Shown: positions 33,850 through 46,456 of the stretch, piece after piece
Position numbering within the stretch: the stretch's first letter is position 1
How the letters are laid out: the number at the start of each line of letters is the position of its first letter
Source of the DNA: Periplaneta americana
Taxonomy: Eukaryota; Arthropoda; Insecta; Blattodea; Blattidae
NCBI RefSeq assembly: GCF_040183065.1
Contig: NC_091119.1
Span: forward strand, 108,700,263 to 108,764,262
Direction: 5' to 3'
Length of the DNA: 64,000 bases
Program-made: the position numbers and the translations under genes
The notes under the pieces: model-generated
Database searches by the model: none
Told to the model about the DNA's origin: nothing
Seen by the model: the letters and a program-made list of their open reading frames with translations, nothing else

Positions 33850-34895
33850 GGTTGTATTAAAAAAGACGACCACCAGCGTCAATACAAGCTTCTAGCAAAG
33901 ATTGCTGCACATGTTTTAGCATTTCAGTAGAAATTTCAATGCAGATAGCAGTAATATGTTGTTTCACATTATCTGGTGTAATCGGTATGTCCTTGTAGAG
34001 TGTCTTTTAGCTTTCCTCACAGAAAAAATCTAAAGGAATCAAATCTGGTGAACGGGCGGTCAAGGAACAGGTTCCCTTCGCCCAATCCAACGATTTTGAA
34101 ACAATCGGTGAAGACAAGCTGTAATACGTAGTGCACTATGGACTGGACAGCCATCATGCTGATACCACAGGTTCCTCCTAGTCTGCAGTAGAACGTCTTC
34201 TAACATCTGTGGAAGTTGGTCTGTTAGGAGGTTCAGATATTTTTAAGAATCCAGTGTTCCTTCTATATAAAAAGGATCTATGAGCTGATGGTTCCACATC
34301 ACACATTTAAACTCCATGGACGCTGATGTTCCACCTGACGAAGCCAACGGGGATTGTTCATATCCAATAGTGCATGTTTCTGAGGTTTGCTTGGCCATGA
34401 TTTGTAAATGTTGCTTCACCAGTAAACAAGATACATTATAAATATGGCGTATCTTATCTTAATGCTCATGTACAAAAGTTAACACGATTCTTAAAATCGT
34501 TACCATGCAGCTCTTGATGGAGACAGACATGATATGGATGGAACTTATGACGGTGGAGAACGCGTAGTACACTTCCTGACTCACCCCACGTCCTCATGCG
34601 ATTGCACGGGAACAAACTTGCGGATCTATAGCAACAGCAGCTAAAACACTAATTTCACCCTCTTCTCCAGTCACTCGTTTGTTTCAGTTACGTTTTTATG
34701 TGTTACACTTCCAGTTTCACGTAATTGGTTGAAAAGGTTCACAAATAATCGAGATGGTTGACGTCTATTGGGAATATTGGGATATCTTTCCACATACACA
34801 ATACAAGAACGAACACCATTCTTCCATACACCATGAGGATGTTTGCTTTTTCAGCATTGGCAAATACCATCTTCCACCACGTCCTACTTCTTGAA
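33850..34895 (-). pseudogene. Mariner-type transposase with DUF4817-like N terminus
   Basis: Minus-strand blocks in order: MVFANAEKANILMVYGR (about 34850), YPNIPNRRQPSRLFVNLFNQ with LRETGSV (about 34780-34700), then WYQHDGCPVHY (about 34170), RLFQNRWIGR, PDLIPLDFF-like residues (about 34050) and LLEACIDAGG-like sequence near 33880. These match the insect mariner-like transposases that begin with a DUF4817 helix-turn-helix. Frameshifts and stops are frequent. The hAT at 34929 inserted just upstream of its start. Confidence 0.8.
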
Positions 34896-34928
34896 CTATC
34901 ACAAAGTAACTGACAAGGAAGTCGCAAT

Positions 34929-36040
34929 TAGAGATGGCCGATATTTCACAAACCGATATTTTGTCACAGGTATTTTTTTGTCACAGATGAACCTGTGACT
35001 GATGACGCGAAATATCTGTGACAAAATATCGCTATCGAAATCTTCTCCGTATTCAGTACTCTGTGACTGATATTTTCTCCTCCTACGTCTTAGGTTTGCG
35101 CGTGCGCATGATATAATAACAGCAATCTGGCGGTAGTTTCTCCATCTTATTATAAATGATGTAGTTATTACACGATTTAAATAATAACACCGTTAGTTAC
35201 CAGTGCTTAATCTTGTGTAAAATCCTGTCTGAACAACTGTTTTGTTTTGTAATTATTTCCCAATGTTTTCCCGAATACTTATGTTTCATTAATTTTTATT
35301 CTATGACTCAATATTATAATGTTAATGCACGATTTAAAATAATTTATCCATTATATTATATACAATAAAAAGGATCAAGTTTTAAAACGATTAGGATAAT
35401 CATATAACCTCAATTTCTCCATACCCAACTACATTTGAGTAGCTTAATATCAAAGACGTACATCTGTGTCTCCATAGTTTTGATCTAGAGGCAATTTTTT
35501 AATTCACAGTGTTCTTTGTAATATTAAACACAATTTATTTTATAAATGTAGTGTTAGAGTTTGCATATGGTTTCACTATAACTGGAAAGAGCATGAAAAA
35601 TTGTATAAAAAACGACAGCTATCTAAATTTCGATTGAGGTCAGATGTCCGTCTTTGATATTAAGCTACTCATTTAAAAATGATCAACTGGTTCACTATCT
35701 ATAATATAACTTCTTGGTACATGAGGTTAACTTTTGACATGTTACTGTTCAGTTAGGTAAGTATTTATTTGTTAATGGTACATATACATAATTTCTTTGT
35801 TGGATTTTCCCATATAAATCACTGATGAGTCGTGTGTATAGAGAAATCGTATTCATATTTCACTGCTCTTCAATATTTCCTACTAATTTTTATCGGTGTG
35901 ACAAAATATCGGTGTAATTCATGCTACGTATCGATATAAAATATCGGTGTGACAAAATCACCGATAAAAGTCACAGATATTTAATTGTCACAGTCACAGT
36001 TGTCATAGATACTTGAAAATATCGCTTAAGCTCATCTCTA
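34929..36040. mobile_element. hAT-type non-autonomous element
   Basis: A perfect 8-bp duplication GTCGCAAT (34921-34928, 36041-36048) and inverted ends TAGAGATG / CATCTCTA identify a hAT insertion of 1112 bp. Near both ends are repeated motifs around GTGACAAAATATCG in both orientations. A further inverted repeat, AGTAGCTTAATATCAAAGAC (35434 on) with its complement at 35640-35671, makes an internal hairpin. No transposase. Confidence 0.9.
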
Positions 36041-36164
36041 GTCGCAATGCAATCAGTGTAAAGCAGCGTAAAACTCGAACGGCAGTGATTAGTGATTACA
36101 CGCGAGAGATAGTCTAAGGAGACGGGGGGAGAGGTACATGGCATGAAAACTACAACCAGTGGTG

Positions 36165-36605
36165 GCAAATGGTGGTTCGTGCACTAACATTGATTTCTTT
36201 ATCTGCCCCGCGAATAAAAATAGCAAGCTTTGTATCAGTAATGTCACTACTGTCATCAAGAACCAATAAAAAATAATTATATACAAATTTTCTTGCTTTT
36301 TTTTTTAAATATTCCTCACTGAACACAATCAGAAATTTCCTGAATTCTCTTCTGGATATTTAGTAGAGAAATGCACAGTTTTTCAAAATTAATTAACAAC
36401 TTTCATTGGACAAGTTATTTCAGCCACCTTGATCATTACGCTTTTATAAAACTCTCCTTCGTTGGAAGGCTTAAGAGAACGAGCTATTTCCACTATTTCT
36501 TTCGCCACTAGACAGCTGGTTTCCTTACATTTATTTATGTATTCTTTCTCTTCATGAGGATGATTGAAGGCTGATTTCAGTTCTTGGAGTTTAATAGCTC
36601 ACTTC
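36165..36605 (-). pseudogene. hAT transposase fragment, GTF2IRD2/ZBED-like
   Basis: Minus strand reads LQELKSAFNHPHEEKEYINK, then AKEIVEIARSLKPSNEGEFY, VMIKVAEITCPMKVVN, stop, then IQKRIQEISD and DDSSDITDTKLAIFIRGAD. This is the order of the hAT transposase-derived part of GTF2IRD2-like and FAM200-like proteins, including the catalytic-region DDS-DITDTAQL-type block. Stops and shifts show it is dead. It lies inside the mariner element, but no matching termini were found. Confidence 0.75.
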
Positions 36606-36644
36606 ATTACTACACTGGCACGTAATATTCAATCGGTTTATATT

Positions 36645-36680
36645 ACTACTACTACTACTGCTGCTGCTGCTGTTACTGAT
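36645..36680. repeat. (TAC)n/(TGC)n trinucleotide run
   Basis: TACTACTACTAC passes directly into TGCTGCTGCTG, a compound microsatellite. Confidence 0.85.
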
Positions 36681-36771
36681 AAAGCTATCAGTATTGTCAT
36701 TAGTATTATTATTAAATCAATAACTTAACTAGTAAATAAGTAACTGATAATAATCATCAAAGACTACCTAT

Positions 36772-36965
36772 TTGGTGTAGGGGTCAGCATGCTGGTCTCT
36801 TACGGAGAGGACCAGGGTTCGATTCCCAGTCGGGTTGAATTTCCTGGTTGAGGTTTTTCAGGGTTTTTCCTCAACTGTAAGGCAAATGCCAGGAAATTCG
36901 GGCCAGAACATTCCTGTATATCACTGGCCTCATTCATCACCGAAATCATATTCATAACAAATCAG
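36772..36965 (+). repeat. tRNA-like SINE, family T-related
   Basis: Head GGTGTAGGGGTCAGCATGC with B box GGGTTCGATTCCC, body GGTTGAGGTTTTTCAGGG and CAAATGCCAGGAAATTCGGG. The body is similar to, but distinct from, families A and T. Confidence 0.75.
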
Positions 36966-37222
36966 TAATACATATACAGTCGCCATCCAGTTCACAACAA
37001 TAGAACCAGTCTCAACAATAGTACACAGGCCTTCGGATTTCAACCAAAGATTAACTCGCGATATGACCAAAGATGTTAAAGCGAGTATAAAATAGTCATC
37101 AGAAGATTAAAAAAAGAAATTAAAATGGAGATATAGCGTAGTAATTATTTTATCATTCAAGGAAAGATGTAGGCCTATATATTGAGGCACGTATATAAGA
37201 ATTATGGTAACACTTGCTGATA

Positions 37223-37274
<52 letters not shown>
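37223..37274. repeat. (TAA)n microsatellite
   Basis: About 17 units inside the mariner element. Confidence 0.95.
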
Positions 37275-37275
<1 letters not shown>

Positions 37276-38084
37276 CTGTTATGCCTGTGTATTCAGCGTA
37301 ATGCTCTGTAATGTCGCTTCTATATACTACTACTAATACTACTAATTGAATCGTTGAGCAAAGGAACATATTACATTTTCTCCGACAGAACAGCTAATAA
37401 ATTCCTCTTCCCATTCTGTACGAAACCTTGTTTGTAGAGCGACATGGTACCGACACTGCTTACCATCAGTACGTGAGCGAGACCGAGAGCACTGTACAGG
37501 AAACTCCCCTTACTAGTATGAATGTCTTTGATTACACGATGTAATCACGATACCCAATTTGGTCACCGCTGGTGTAAAGGAAACAAAATGTAAACAAACA
37601 TAAGAACAACATGCCTAATATAGCTCGCGCAAGAAACGATTACCGAAAAGCAATGGTGGCGTTGCTGTCTGTTTTGACTTGTGTTTGTAGGCACGCCGAG
37701 GGAGGAGAGGTGCGAGCCGATGGAAGCACTGTCTCTTCCAAGAAGACGAACAAATGAGGACATCGCTGTGGAAATAAAGAACGTAGCAAGAGAAAATTTC
37801 GAAGCTAATTAAACGCGCAACATATGTTTACGAATGAAATAATAATACCGTGCGATACAAGGCACGCATTCACATGCAATGGAACAAACTAAAGTCGTAA
37901 TGTAACTATCACAACGCAAGACTGATTCTATCGATGTCGTTTCTGTTCCGACTGTACTCTTGAATATCATTCAAGTTATCTCGTGACCTTTCCTGTCGCC
38001 CGCTCTTCCTTATCGCAGTGTTTGATTCGTATTCCTTCCGTCGGTAATCCATGGTTGCGAGACCTATAACTAAGCAGTTGAATG
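37275..38084. other. Mariner element right interior, unassigned
   Basis: About 800 bp before the right inverted terminus, less AT-rich near 37640-37760. No transposase block was recognised; it may be the 5' flank of the original transposase gene. Confidence 0.35.
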
Positions 38085-38571
38085 GAGCAGACAACTGTCG
38101 GTATTTACAATTTTCAAAATATATCTCATAAACTACATGCACTAGAAACCTAAAAAAAAAAAACCGCCATTGATATTCTAATTTATTCTTGTTTTATTTT
38201 GTTCATGTCAATAGGCATTGTTCCATTTGAAAAAAAAAATGCAATTTTCTAAAAACAAAAAATACACGTTCTAATAATTATTAAGATCTTTGTATGGGCT
38301 ACAGTTATGAGCCCTTGGTTACACTTCAATTCCGTGAAAACAGCACATCAATAGCACCTTTCATTTCAGAAATATTTGCTGTTCAAGTTTTAAATGATTC
38401 ACCCGGTATGATGGGAAATTTGTAAATTAAAAAATGAAGATTGTCAGAGACTCGAAACTTGATCTAGTACTATTCACTCGTTTTGTAGACTCAAGCATAA
38501 CAATCTATGCTACCAAAACTGAGAGTACCAAAATAGCATAGTACGTGGTTTTCCTGTTCATATTCTCTGCA

Positions 38572-38690
38572 GTCCGCCTGGGTAGCGTAGTCGGTATAGC
38601 GCTGGCCTTCTGTGCTTGAGGTTGCAGATTCGATCCCGGCCCATTTAAGTGTGTTTAAATGCGACAGGCTCGTATCAGAAAATGTTTAAT
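38572..38690 (+). repeat. SINE family S, 3'-truncated
   Basis: Head GCCTGGGTAGCGTAGTCGGTATAG, B box GATTCGATCCCGGCCC, then TTAAGTGTGTTTAAATGCGA and GACAGGCTCG, after which similarity ends. The full body is seen on the minus strand at 61378-61600. Confidence 0.8.
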
Positions 38691-39479
38691 TTTAAATGAA
38701 ATTCAGCCTTAGTCTCTGTTCATTACGTCACTAGCCTCATCTGAAGAAGTCACATCTCTCTCTGCTGCAACATCTATGTTTCTGTCATGAAGCGCATCTG
38801 TAGGACTCCTACCGCAAGTATTCCTTGAACCTTCTCTTCCAAGTCCTGCAGTCCTTATTATAGGCCCATCCTTCATGCTTCAGGTCATCAAATAAAGAGT
38901 AGTGTATGGGTGGGATGAATTTCTTTAACTATTGCAAGTTGCTCCACTTAGTAAAAGTTATCCTTATAGTATAGTTGTTCCAGCTCAATGTGTGCAGGCC
39001 TTCCACGAAAATGTTTCGAATATGTAATCTATTACCTCTCTCCATTATGGCAAATGAATTAGTCATAAACAGAAGAAACGCAACAACAATATGTAAACAA
39101 CGCAATTGTATTAGTTTGCCTCTCAGTCGAAACTCTGTACGCATTGTAATACAAGAGTAAGGCCAACATGGAGCAGCACTGACTGGAACTGCACTTATAT
39201 TACATTTTTTCTGAACAGAAGTGACGTTAAAGGTTTATAATATACACTTATCTCAATTTTTTTTTAAATGTCACTTGTATCACTTTGCTTCTGAGTGCCT
39301 CAAATGATAAAGTTATTGCTCAAACCTGATGTGATGCCGGGGGAACATAATGATTTACACGCAAAATTTCGCACCCACTGTAAGTCAGCGATACTTGTGT
39401 AAGCTACGCGTACAAATTTATTAAACCTCGTCTTATCCCCGTCTGCTAATTTTATGGAACAAGTAAAAGTAAAGTTAAC
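38691..39479. other. Spacer, no feature seen
   Basis: About 790 bp. Short frames at 38929-39160 on both strands show no domain. Confidence 0.35.
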
Positions 39480-40125
39480 TAATCTTGCTGGATTTTCGAG
39501 TTTTTTCTCTAAATAATCAAAGTTGGTATGTTTATTTGAATCAATAATGGATAATGAAGATTGTGAATGGGACCATGAAACTGTCGTTTGTGCACAAGGG
39601 CTGTTAAGTTTACTCCGCTCCACCCATCATTCATCTTCATGAAGAATTTTAATTTTATTTTCTGCTAATATTATTCGCTGAAATATTCCCACACTCTGAT
39701 ATTCTGTTTCAAAAAAGCAACACCGTGTTGCTTTTTGTAACAAAAATTCATAATTTCGAGAGTACAAGCAAGGACTGAGAAATTACTTTCAGGAATTTTG
39801 GGAACGCATGGATGATTTTGCTGCTGAAAATTATTCTCAATCTGAAAGATCACGGCTGGATGCAATCCCTGGAGAGGATAAGAAAATTGTGTACAGGCGA
39901 TTGTTCAAAGAAATCCTGCGCGTTATCAGAACTGATATTATTCAAAAGTTCTCTGAAAATTCCAAATTGAAACTTTTGAGTATGCTTGATCATACATAAT
40001 TTATCACCTTTGCAATTCGCTCCCTGAAGAAATATTGTTAAATCTAAAAGAAAACTATGAAGCTTATTTTGATTTACTATATTATCAACAGTGTAGTCGG
40101 TCTCGTTCTATGCACTTTCGTCTCT
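39480..40125 (+). pseudogene. hAT-type transposase remnant, ZMYM1/DUF4371-like
   Basis: Plus-strand pieces read CEWDHETVVCAQGLLSLLRS (about 39565), FFERMDDFA-like EFWERMDDFAAENYSQSE (39795), YRRLFKEILRVIRTDIIQKF with LKLLSMLD (39900-39990), then after a shift LPEEILLNLKENYEAYFDLL (about 40022). The order (AQGLL, then YR.LF.EIL..I, LLD, L...L...Y...FD) is that of hAT transposases annotated as ZMYM1-like or DUF4371 proteins. A stop at 39997 and shifts interrupt it. Termini were not found. Confidence 0.7.
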
Positions 40126-41907
<1,782 letters not shown>

Positions 41908-42189
41908 TACAACCATGATATTATCAATCAACAGTTTCGATATTATTCAGTTTGCAATAAAGAGATGTGTTTATAATTAGTACATGTCAAACAATACGTT
42001 CCTGACGGCATAATAAATCTTTAAGTGATATACGAATGATTTGACTAGCTTTTCATGAATGCATAATAATCAAATCACATTGTTCACAATTATGTTTGTT
42101 ATGTATGCCATTCATTTGAACCAGTCAAAGGTGTGGACCTCACGCCTGCAATATTTTCTGCTTCTGAGTGAACCATTTTATCTTCTTGG

Positions 42190-43594
42190 ATCTCCCGTCT
42201 TTTTGGAAGCTGCCGATCACATCGCTGAACAAAAACTAATTTCTTTGCAATATTTCATCGATCGTTTAAGACTAATACATCCTCATATATTTTATTATAT
42301 TTTTAAAAATCGTTTTCTGATCCCTAAGATGGTATATTTTATGCGTACTACTCCTTTATGGCTTCTTCCATCTCTCCTACGTAAAGCTGATGCTCTTTTT
42401 CGATCCAGTTTGGAAATGATCCTAAATATATGTTTTACTGATACTAGTTGGACTCAAGCCTTTCTCCCAATTAAATTGGGTGGTGTGGGCATTTGGAAAC
42501 TTTCTGACGTTTGTATAGGACCTACCTCCTTTTCTTTCTTCTACCTTTGGGGTTTTCCGTTGCATCAAATCGCTCTTTCGTTTCTGAAATCTGTCATGTG
42601 CGTGATGCTCTGACTATATAGTCGGTATACTTCCTCACAAACCACTCATCCTCCTGCCCATCCTGAATTTCAAAAGCAGTGGGACGTTATTTTTTTCCAA
42701 ATAATTTTAGGTAAACTCCTTTCTTTCTTCAAATCCGAACAAGACATTGCACAACTTTTAGCTTTTCAAGAGAGTGAGTCTGGAGCTTGGTTACACGCAT
42801 TACCATCTCCTCACAACGGCACTCTAATAGATAGGACATCCTTTAAAATCGCAATGGCTTTACGCCTTGGTTGTAAACTCTGCCAGCCACACCAATGCAT
42901 TTGCGGAGGAATTGCTGATATTTACGGCCATCATGCACTCAGCTGTGCGAGGAACAAGGGTCGCATTCCCAGACATACATCACTCAATGATATCATTAAA
43001 AGATCTCTGACTTCTTGTGGCATCCCGTCTCTTTTGGAACCACCAGGTATTAGTCGCGCGGATGGTAAACGACCCGATGGTCTAACCTTAATTCCATGGT
43101 CTAGAGCAGCACAGAGCATCCTGGGGCTAGCGTCTCTTACCCGCGGAGAACACAGTGCACCATGGTGCACTCGTAGCTGCTAGCGGGTATGCTCTCTACC
43201 TCTTCTTGCTGCACGACGGGACACACGGGACGGCTCCGCTTACCCTTTGCACATTTCAGCGAGTGCTGACGACCACTGGTCTAGAGGAAAATCTTTAATT
43301 TGGGACTCCACTTGCGTTGACACTCTAGTTCCATCTCACTTGCCGAATACCTCCAGACGCACAGCATCTGCTGCTGTATTAGCCGTGAAGAAAAAAGTAA
43401 ATAAATATGCTCATCTTTTAGACAATTATATCTTTATCCCCTTTGCTGTGGAGACCTTCGGTCCTTGGAGTCACAACGCTAAAGTTTTGGTATCTCAAAT
43501 CGGCCAAATTTTGATCTCCATTAATGGTGATCGCCGTTGCACTACTTATTTGCGTCAACGCTTAAGTATTGCTATTCAAGCGGAAATGCAATGA
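42190..43594 (+). pseudogene. LINE ORF2 C-terminal region with zinc knuckle
   Basis: After an upstream piece (HIAEQKLISLQYFIDRLRLI, LLPSLLRKADALFRSSLEMI, LPIKLGGVGIWKLSD) a shift leads to IDRTSFKIAMALRLGCKLC, a Cys/His cluster CQPHQCICGGIADIYGHHAL-SC, DIIKRSLTSCGIP, RPDGLTLIPW, then IWDSTCVDTLVPSHL, KKKVNKYAHL and FAVETFGPW. The order is a post-RT region with a C-x-C...HH...C knuckle followed by a possible restriction-like endonuclease (RPD...D...K..Y), as in R2-like LINEs; the clade is uncertain. A 170-bp insert (43107-43276) brings in a stop. Confidence 0.7.
43107..43276. mobile_element. 170-bp insertion in LINE, 10-bp duplication
   Basis: TGGTCTAGAG occurs at 43097-43106 and 43277-43286, exactly where the LINE reading jumps. 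Insert plus duplication is 180 bp, so the frame is kept, but a stop lies at 43181-43183. It contains a perfect 16-bp palindrome GTGCACCATGGTGCAC. Family unknown; terminal inverted repeats are not obvious. Confidence 0.7.
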
Positions 43595-44524
43595 GCGTTT
43601 TAGGTACTCTTCTCGAAACCAGCCCTTTGGACGAACTCTTTCTTCTGTAAAATTTATTAAGTATTCTGTGTGTAAATAATAATGAACGATTCGTGGATTT
43701 TACACTTCAAATAATAGAAGCAAAATCTCTTCAATGTGTGTATAGTAATCTTATATAATTTCTTATAGACAACTTTTGTTACGTAAAAACATTAGAATAT
43801 ATAAATTTGTAAATTCTGCATATTTTATTACAGCATTTGATTGTAAAGTACATTTTATCTTCTTACTACTAAACTAGCTATAATGCAGCAGTCTGGAGTA
43901 CATAGTAGGCAATGGCAATACAATTATTATTGTTAAATGTATTGTCCTCTGTTGCTTAGTAACATAGTCTGCTCTGGCATATCGTCAACATTCGTTCATT
44001 GGGTAAGTATGCGTTTGTGAAATTACTTTGGAAATTGTATAAAACGCTGGATAAACTGCCAAACAAATTCAGGTTTCGCTACAATAAAGAAACATGGTTG
44101 TGGACAGTCTTAATTTTAGAAAGGCGTAATTGATTTCGTTTAATGTTTATATCTTTATATGAATATCTTCTTTTCAACATTAATATACATAACTGAAGTT
44201 GTTCACAATTAATGATTTTACAACTAACGTTCTTGTTAAATGATAACTGATGACCACAGGGTGTAAATTTAAAAAAGGAACAAGAGCAAACAAAACATGG
44301 AAGGACTGGAAGGAAGATTAAATTCTGCCTTCTCCATCTCATCCTTCGATTAAGAAGTGCCTACAACATACATCTGAAGGAGAAATTAATCTGTAAGTAT
44401 TGCATGAGCCATTTTCTGGCATTTTTGTGTTTAAATTTAATTTTATTTATAGTCTTTACTAATTACAGTAGTATTAAGTTTCGGATTATTTTCTGAAAAA
44501 TCTTCGTAACTCTATGTTAAAAAG

Positions 44525-44654
44525 AAAATAAAAAGAAAAAAGAAAGCAAAATAAAATAAAAAAGATAAATGAAAGAAGAAAGGATAAACGAAGGAAAAGA
44601 AAAAAGGAAAAGTAACGCAGAAAAGAAAAAAGAAAGGAAAAGAATAATAGAACA

Positions 44655-44731
<77 letters not shown>

Positions 44732-44785
44732 AAAGAAAAGAAAAAAGTGAAATTAAAAAAAAAAAGAAAGAAAAGAAAAGAATGT
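44525..44785 (+). repeat. Polypurine tract with (GAAA)n, copy B
   Basis: Includes about 19 uninterrupted GAAA units at 44655-44731. Counterpart of 22613-22867 in copy A, where the tetranucleotide is not expanded. Confidence 0.92.
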
Positions 44786-44787
44786 CT

Positions 44788-45028
44788 ACATCTGTGGAGT
44801 AACGGTTAGCGCGAAATCAAGTGGCCCGGGTTCGAATCCTGGTCGGAGCAAGTTACCTGGTTGAGGTTTTTTCCGGGATTTTCCCTCAACCCAATATGAG
44901 CAAATGCTGGGTAACTATCGGTGCTGGACTCCGGACTAATTTCACCGGGATTATCACCTTCATCTCATTCAGACGCTAAATAACTTAAGATGTCGGTACA
45001 GCGTCGTAAAATAACCTACTAAAAAAAA
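44788..45028 (+). repeat. SINE family A, full length, copy B
   Basis: Starts ATCTGTGGAGTAACGG; B box GGGTTCGAATCCTGG; body TTTTTTCCGGGATTTTCCC; tail GATGTCGGTACAGCGTCG and an A-run. Copy A lacks it, so it inserted after separation of the copies. Confidence 0.9.
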
Positions 45029-45299
45029 AAAAAGAATACAAGAAAGCAAGGAAAATAAAGTGAGTGGTCACCATCTGTTTGTAGGGTCTGTGTCACAAAA
45101 AATGTTGCTAGAAAATCCCAGAAACATCTGTTGTGTAAAAATAAATAAGGTGAATAGATTTTTTCAGCCTACCCAATATTTACACATTAGCTTAGCCACA
45201 GCTAAATATAAAAAAAAAACTTCTCTTTGGGCTCTATATGCCCTTCTTACATTATTAGATTGCGGTTTTAACATGTCAATATACAATAGCAAGCTTTCA

Positions 45300-45955
45300 C
45301 GCATGAGTAAAAATAAAACTAAAGAAGAGAAAAAAAAGAAGAAAATAAAAGATAAGATAAAATAAAAAAGAAGTCAGAAAAGAAAGAAAAGAGAAGCATA
45401 AAGGAAAAGGAAAGAAAAAATTGAATTGAAAAACGAAAATGAAAAAAGACGGAGAAAGGAACAGAAAGCAGAGAAAAGAAGGAAGGAAAAGAAAAGAAAA
45501 AAGGAAAAGTAAAATGAAAAAGAAAAAATAAAGGTGAAAGAAAAAGAAAAAAAGGAAAAGGAAAAAGTGAAATGAAAAAGGTAAAAGAAGAAAGACAAAA
45601 AACAAAGGCATATAAGAAAAAGAGGGGAATAAAAAGAAAAAAAGTAAAATGAAAAAGGGAAATGAAAAGCATAAAGGAAGAAGAAAGAAAAAGAAATAAA
45701 AAAGTAAAAGTAAAATGAAAAAAAGAAAAAATGGAAAGGAAAAGCAAAATAAAAAACGGAAAATACAATAGTAAGAAGAAAGGAAAGAAAAGTACAAAAG
45801 AAAAAATAAACAAAAGGAAGACGAATGTAAAAAATGACAAGAAAGGGGAAAAAAGCATTAAAGAAAAAGTGAATACAGAAAAAAGTACGATGAAAAAAAT
45901 AAAAAAGGAAGGAAAAGAAAACCAGAAAATATGAAAGATATAAAAGAAAATAAAT
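45300..45955 (+). repeat. Polypurine tract, copy B (first part)
   Basis: About 650 bp of A/G-rich sequence. Overlapping Phe/Ser-rich minus frames of 166-179 codons are compositional. Confidence 0.9.
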
Positions 45956-45957
45956 TT

Positions 45958-46456
45958 TATTTTAATAGGTTGTTTTACGACGCTTTATCAACATCTTAGG
46001 TTATTTAGCATCTGTCTGAATGAAGGTGATAATGTCGGTGAAATGAGTCCAGGATCCAGCACCGAAAGTTTTTTTTTTTTTTTTAATTCGGTTATTTTAC
46101 GAAGCTGTATCAACTTGTAGGTTATTTAGCGTCTGAATAAAATGAAGGTGATAATGCCGGTGGAATGAGTCTGAGGTCCACCACTGAAAGTTACCCAGCA
46201 TTTGCTTGTATTGGGTTGAGGGAAAACCCCGGAAAAAACCCCAACGAGGTAACTTGCCCCCACCTGGATTCGAACCCGGGCCACCTGGTTTCACGGTCAG
46301 ACGCGCTGACCGTTACTCCACAAGTGTGGACACCGAAAGTTACCCAGCATTTGCTCATATTGGGTTGAGGGAAAACACCGGAAAAAGCCTCAACCAGGTA
46401 ACTTGCCCCGACCGGAAATCCAACGACGCTCTAACCGTTACTCCACAGGTGTGGAC
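45958..46456 (-). repeat. SINE family A interrupted by a second SINE
   Basis: The outer SINE (minus) consists of 45958-46070 and 46331-46456; its body reads straight through once the insert is removed. The head lies at the right end (CCACAGGTGTGGA) and has lost part of the B box. Confidence 0.85.
46071..46330 (-). repeat. Nested SINE family A, 11-bp duplication
   Basis: CACCGAAAGTT flanks it (46060-46070, 46331-46341). The tail is the T-run at 46071-46084; the head ends at CCACAAGTGTGGA. It is a self-insertion of the family into its own body. Confidence 0.88.

Larger units (their letters stand above)
33469..38406 (-). mobile_element. Mariner-type element, long inverted termini, multiply nested
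   Basis: Ends are TA-CAGAGTGAATCA and (reverse complement) TA-CCGGGTGAATCA, followed by roughly 330 bp of about 80% inverted similarity (33469-33790 / 38085-38406). The left half carries a broken transposase on the minus strand. The rest has been filled by a hAT element, a second hAT fragment, a SINE and a (TAA)n tract, taking the element to 4.9 kb. Confidence 0.75.
42188..43850 (+). mobile_element. 5'-truncated LINE with 14-bp target duplication
   Basis: CATTTTATCTTCTT flanks it (42174-42187, 43851-43864), and copy A shows the empty site. The interior is the C-terminal end of an ORF2 plus a 3' region. Coding pieces lie at about 42190-42613 and 42614-43605. Confidence 0.88.
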
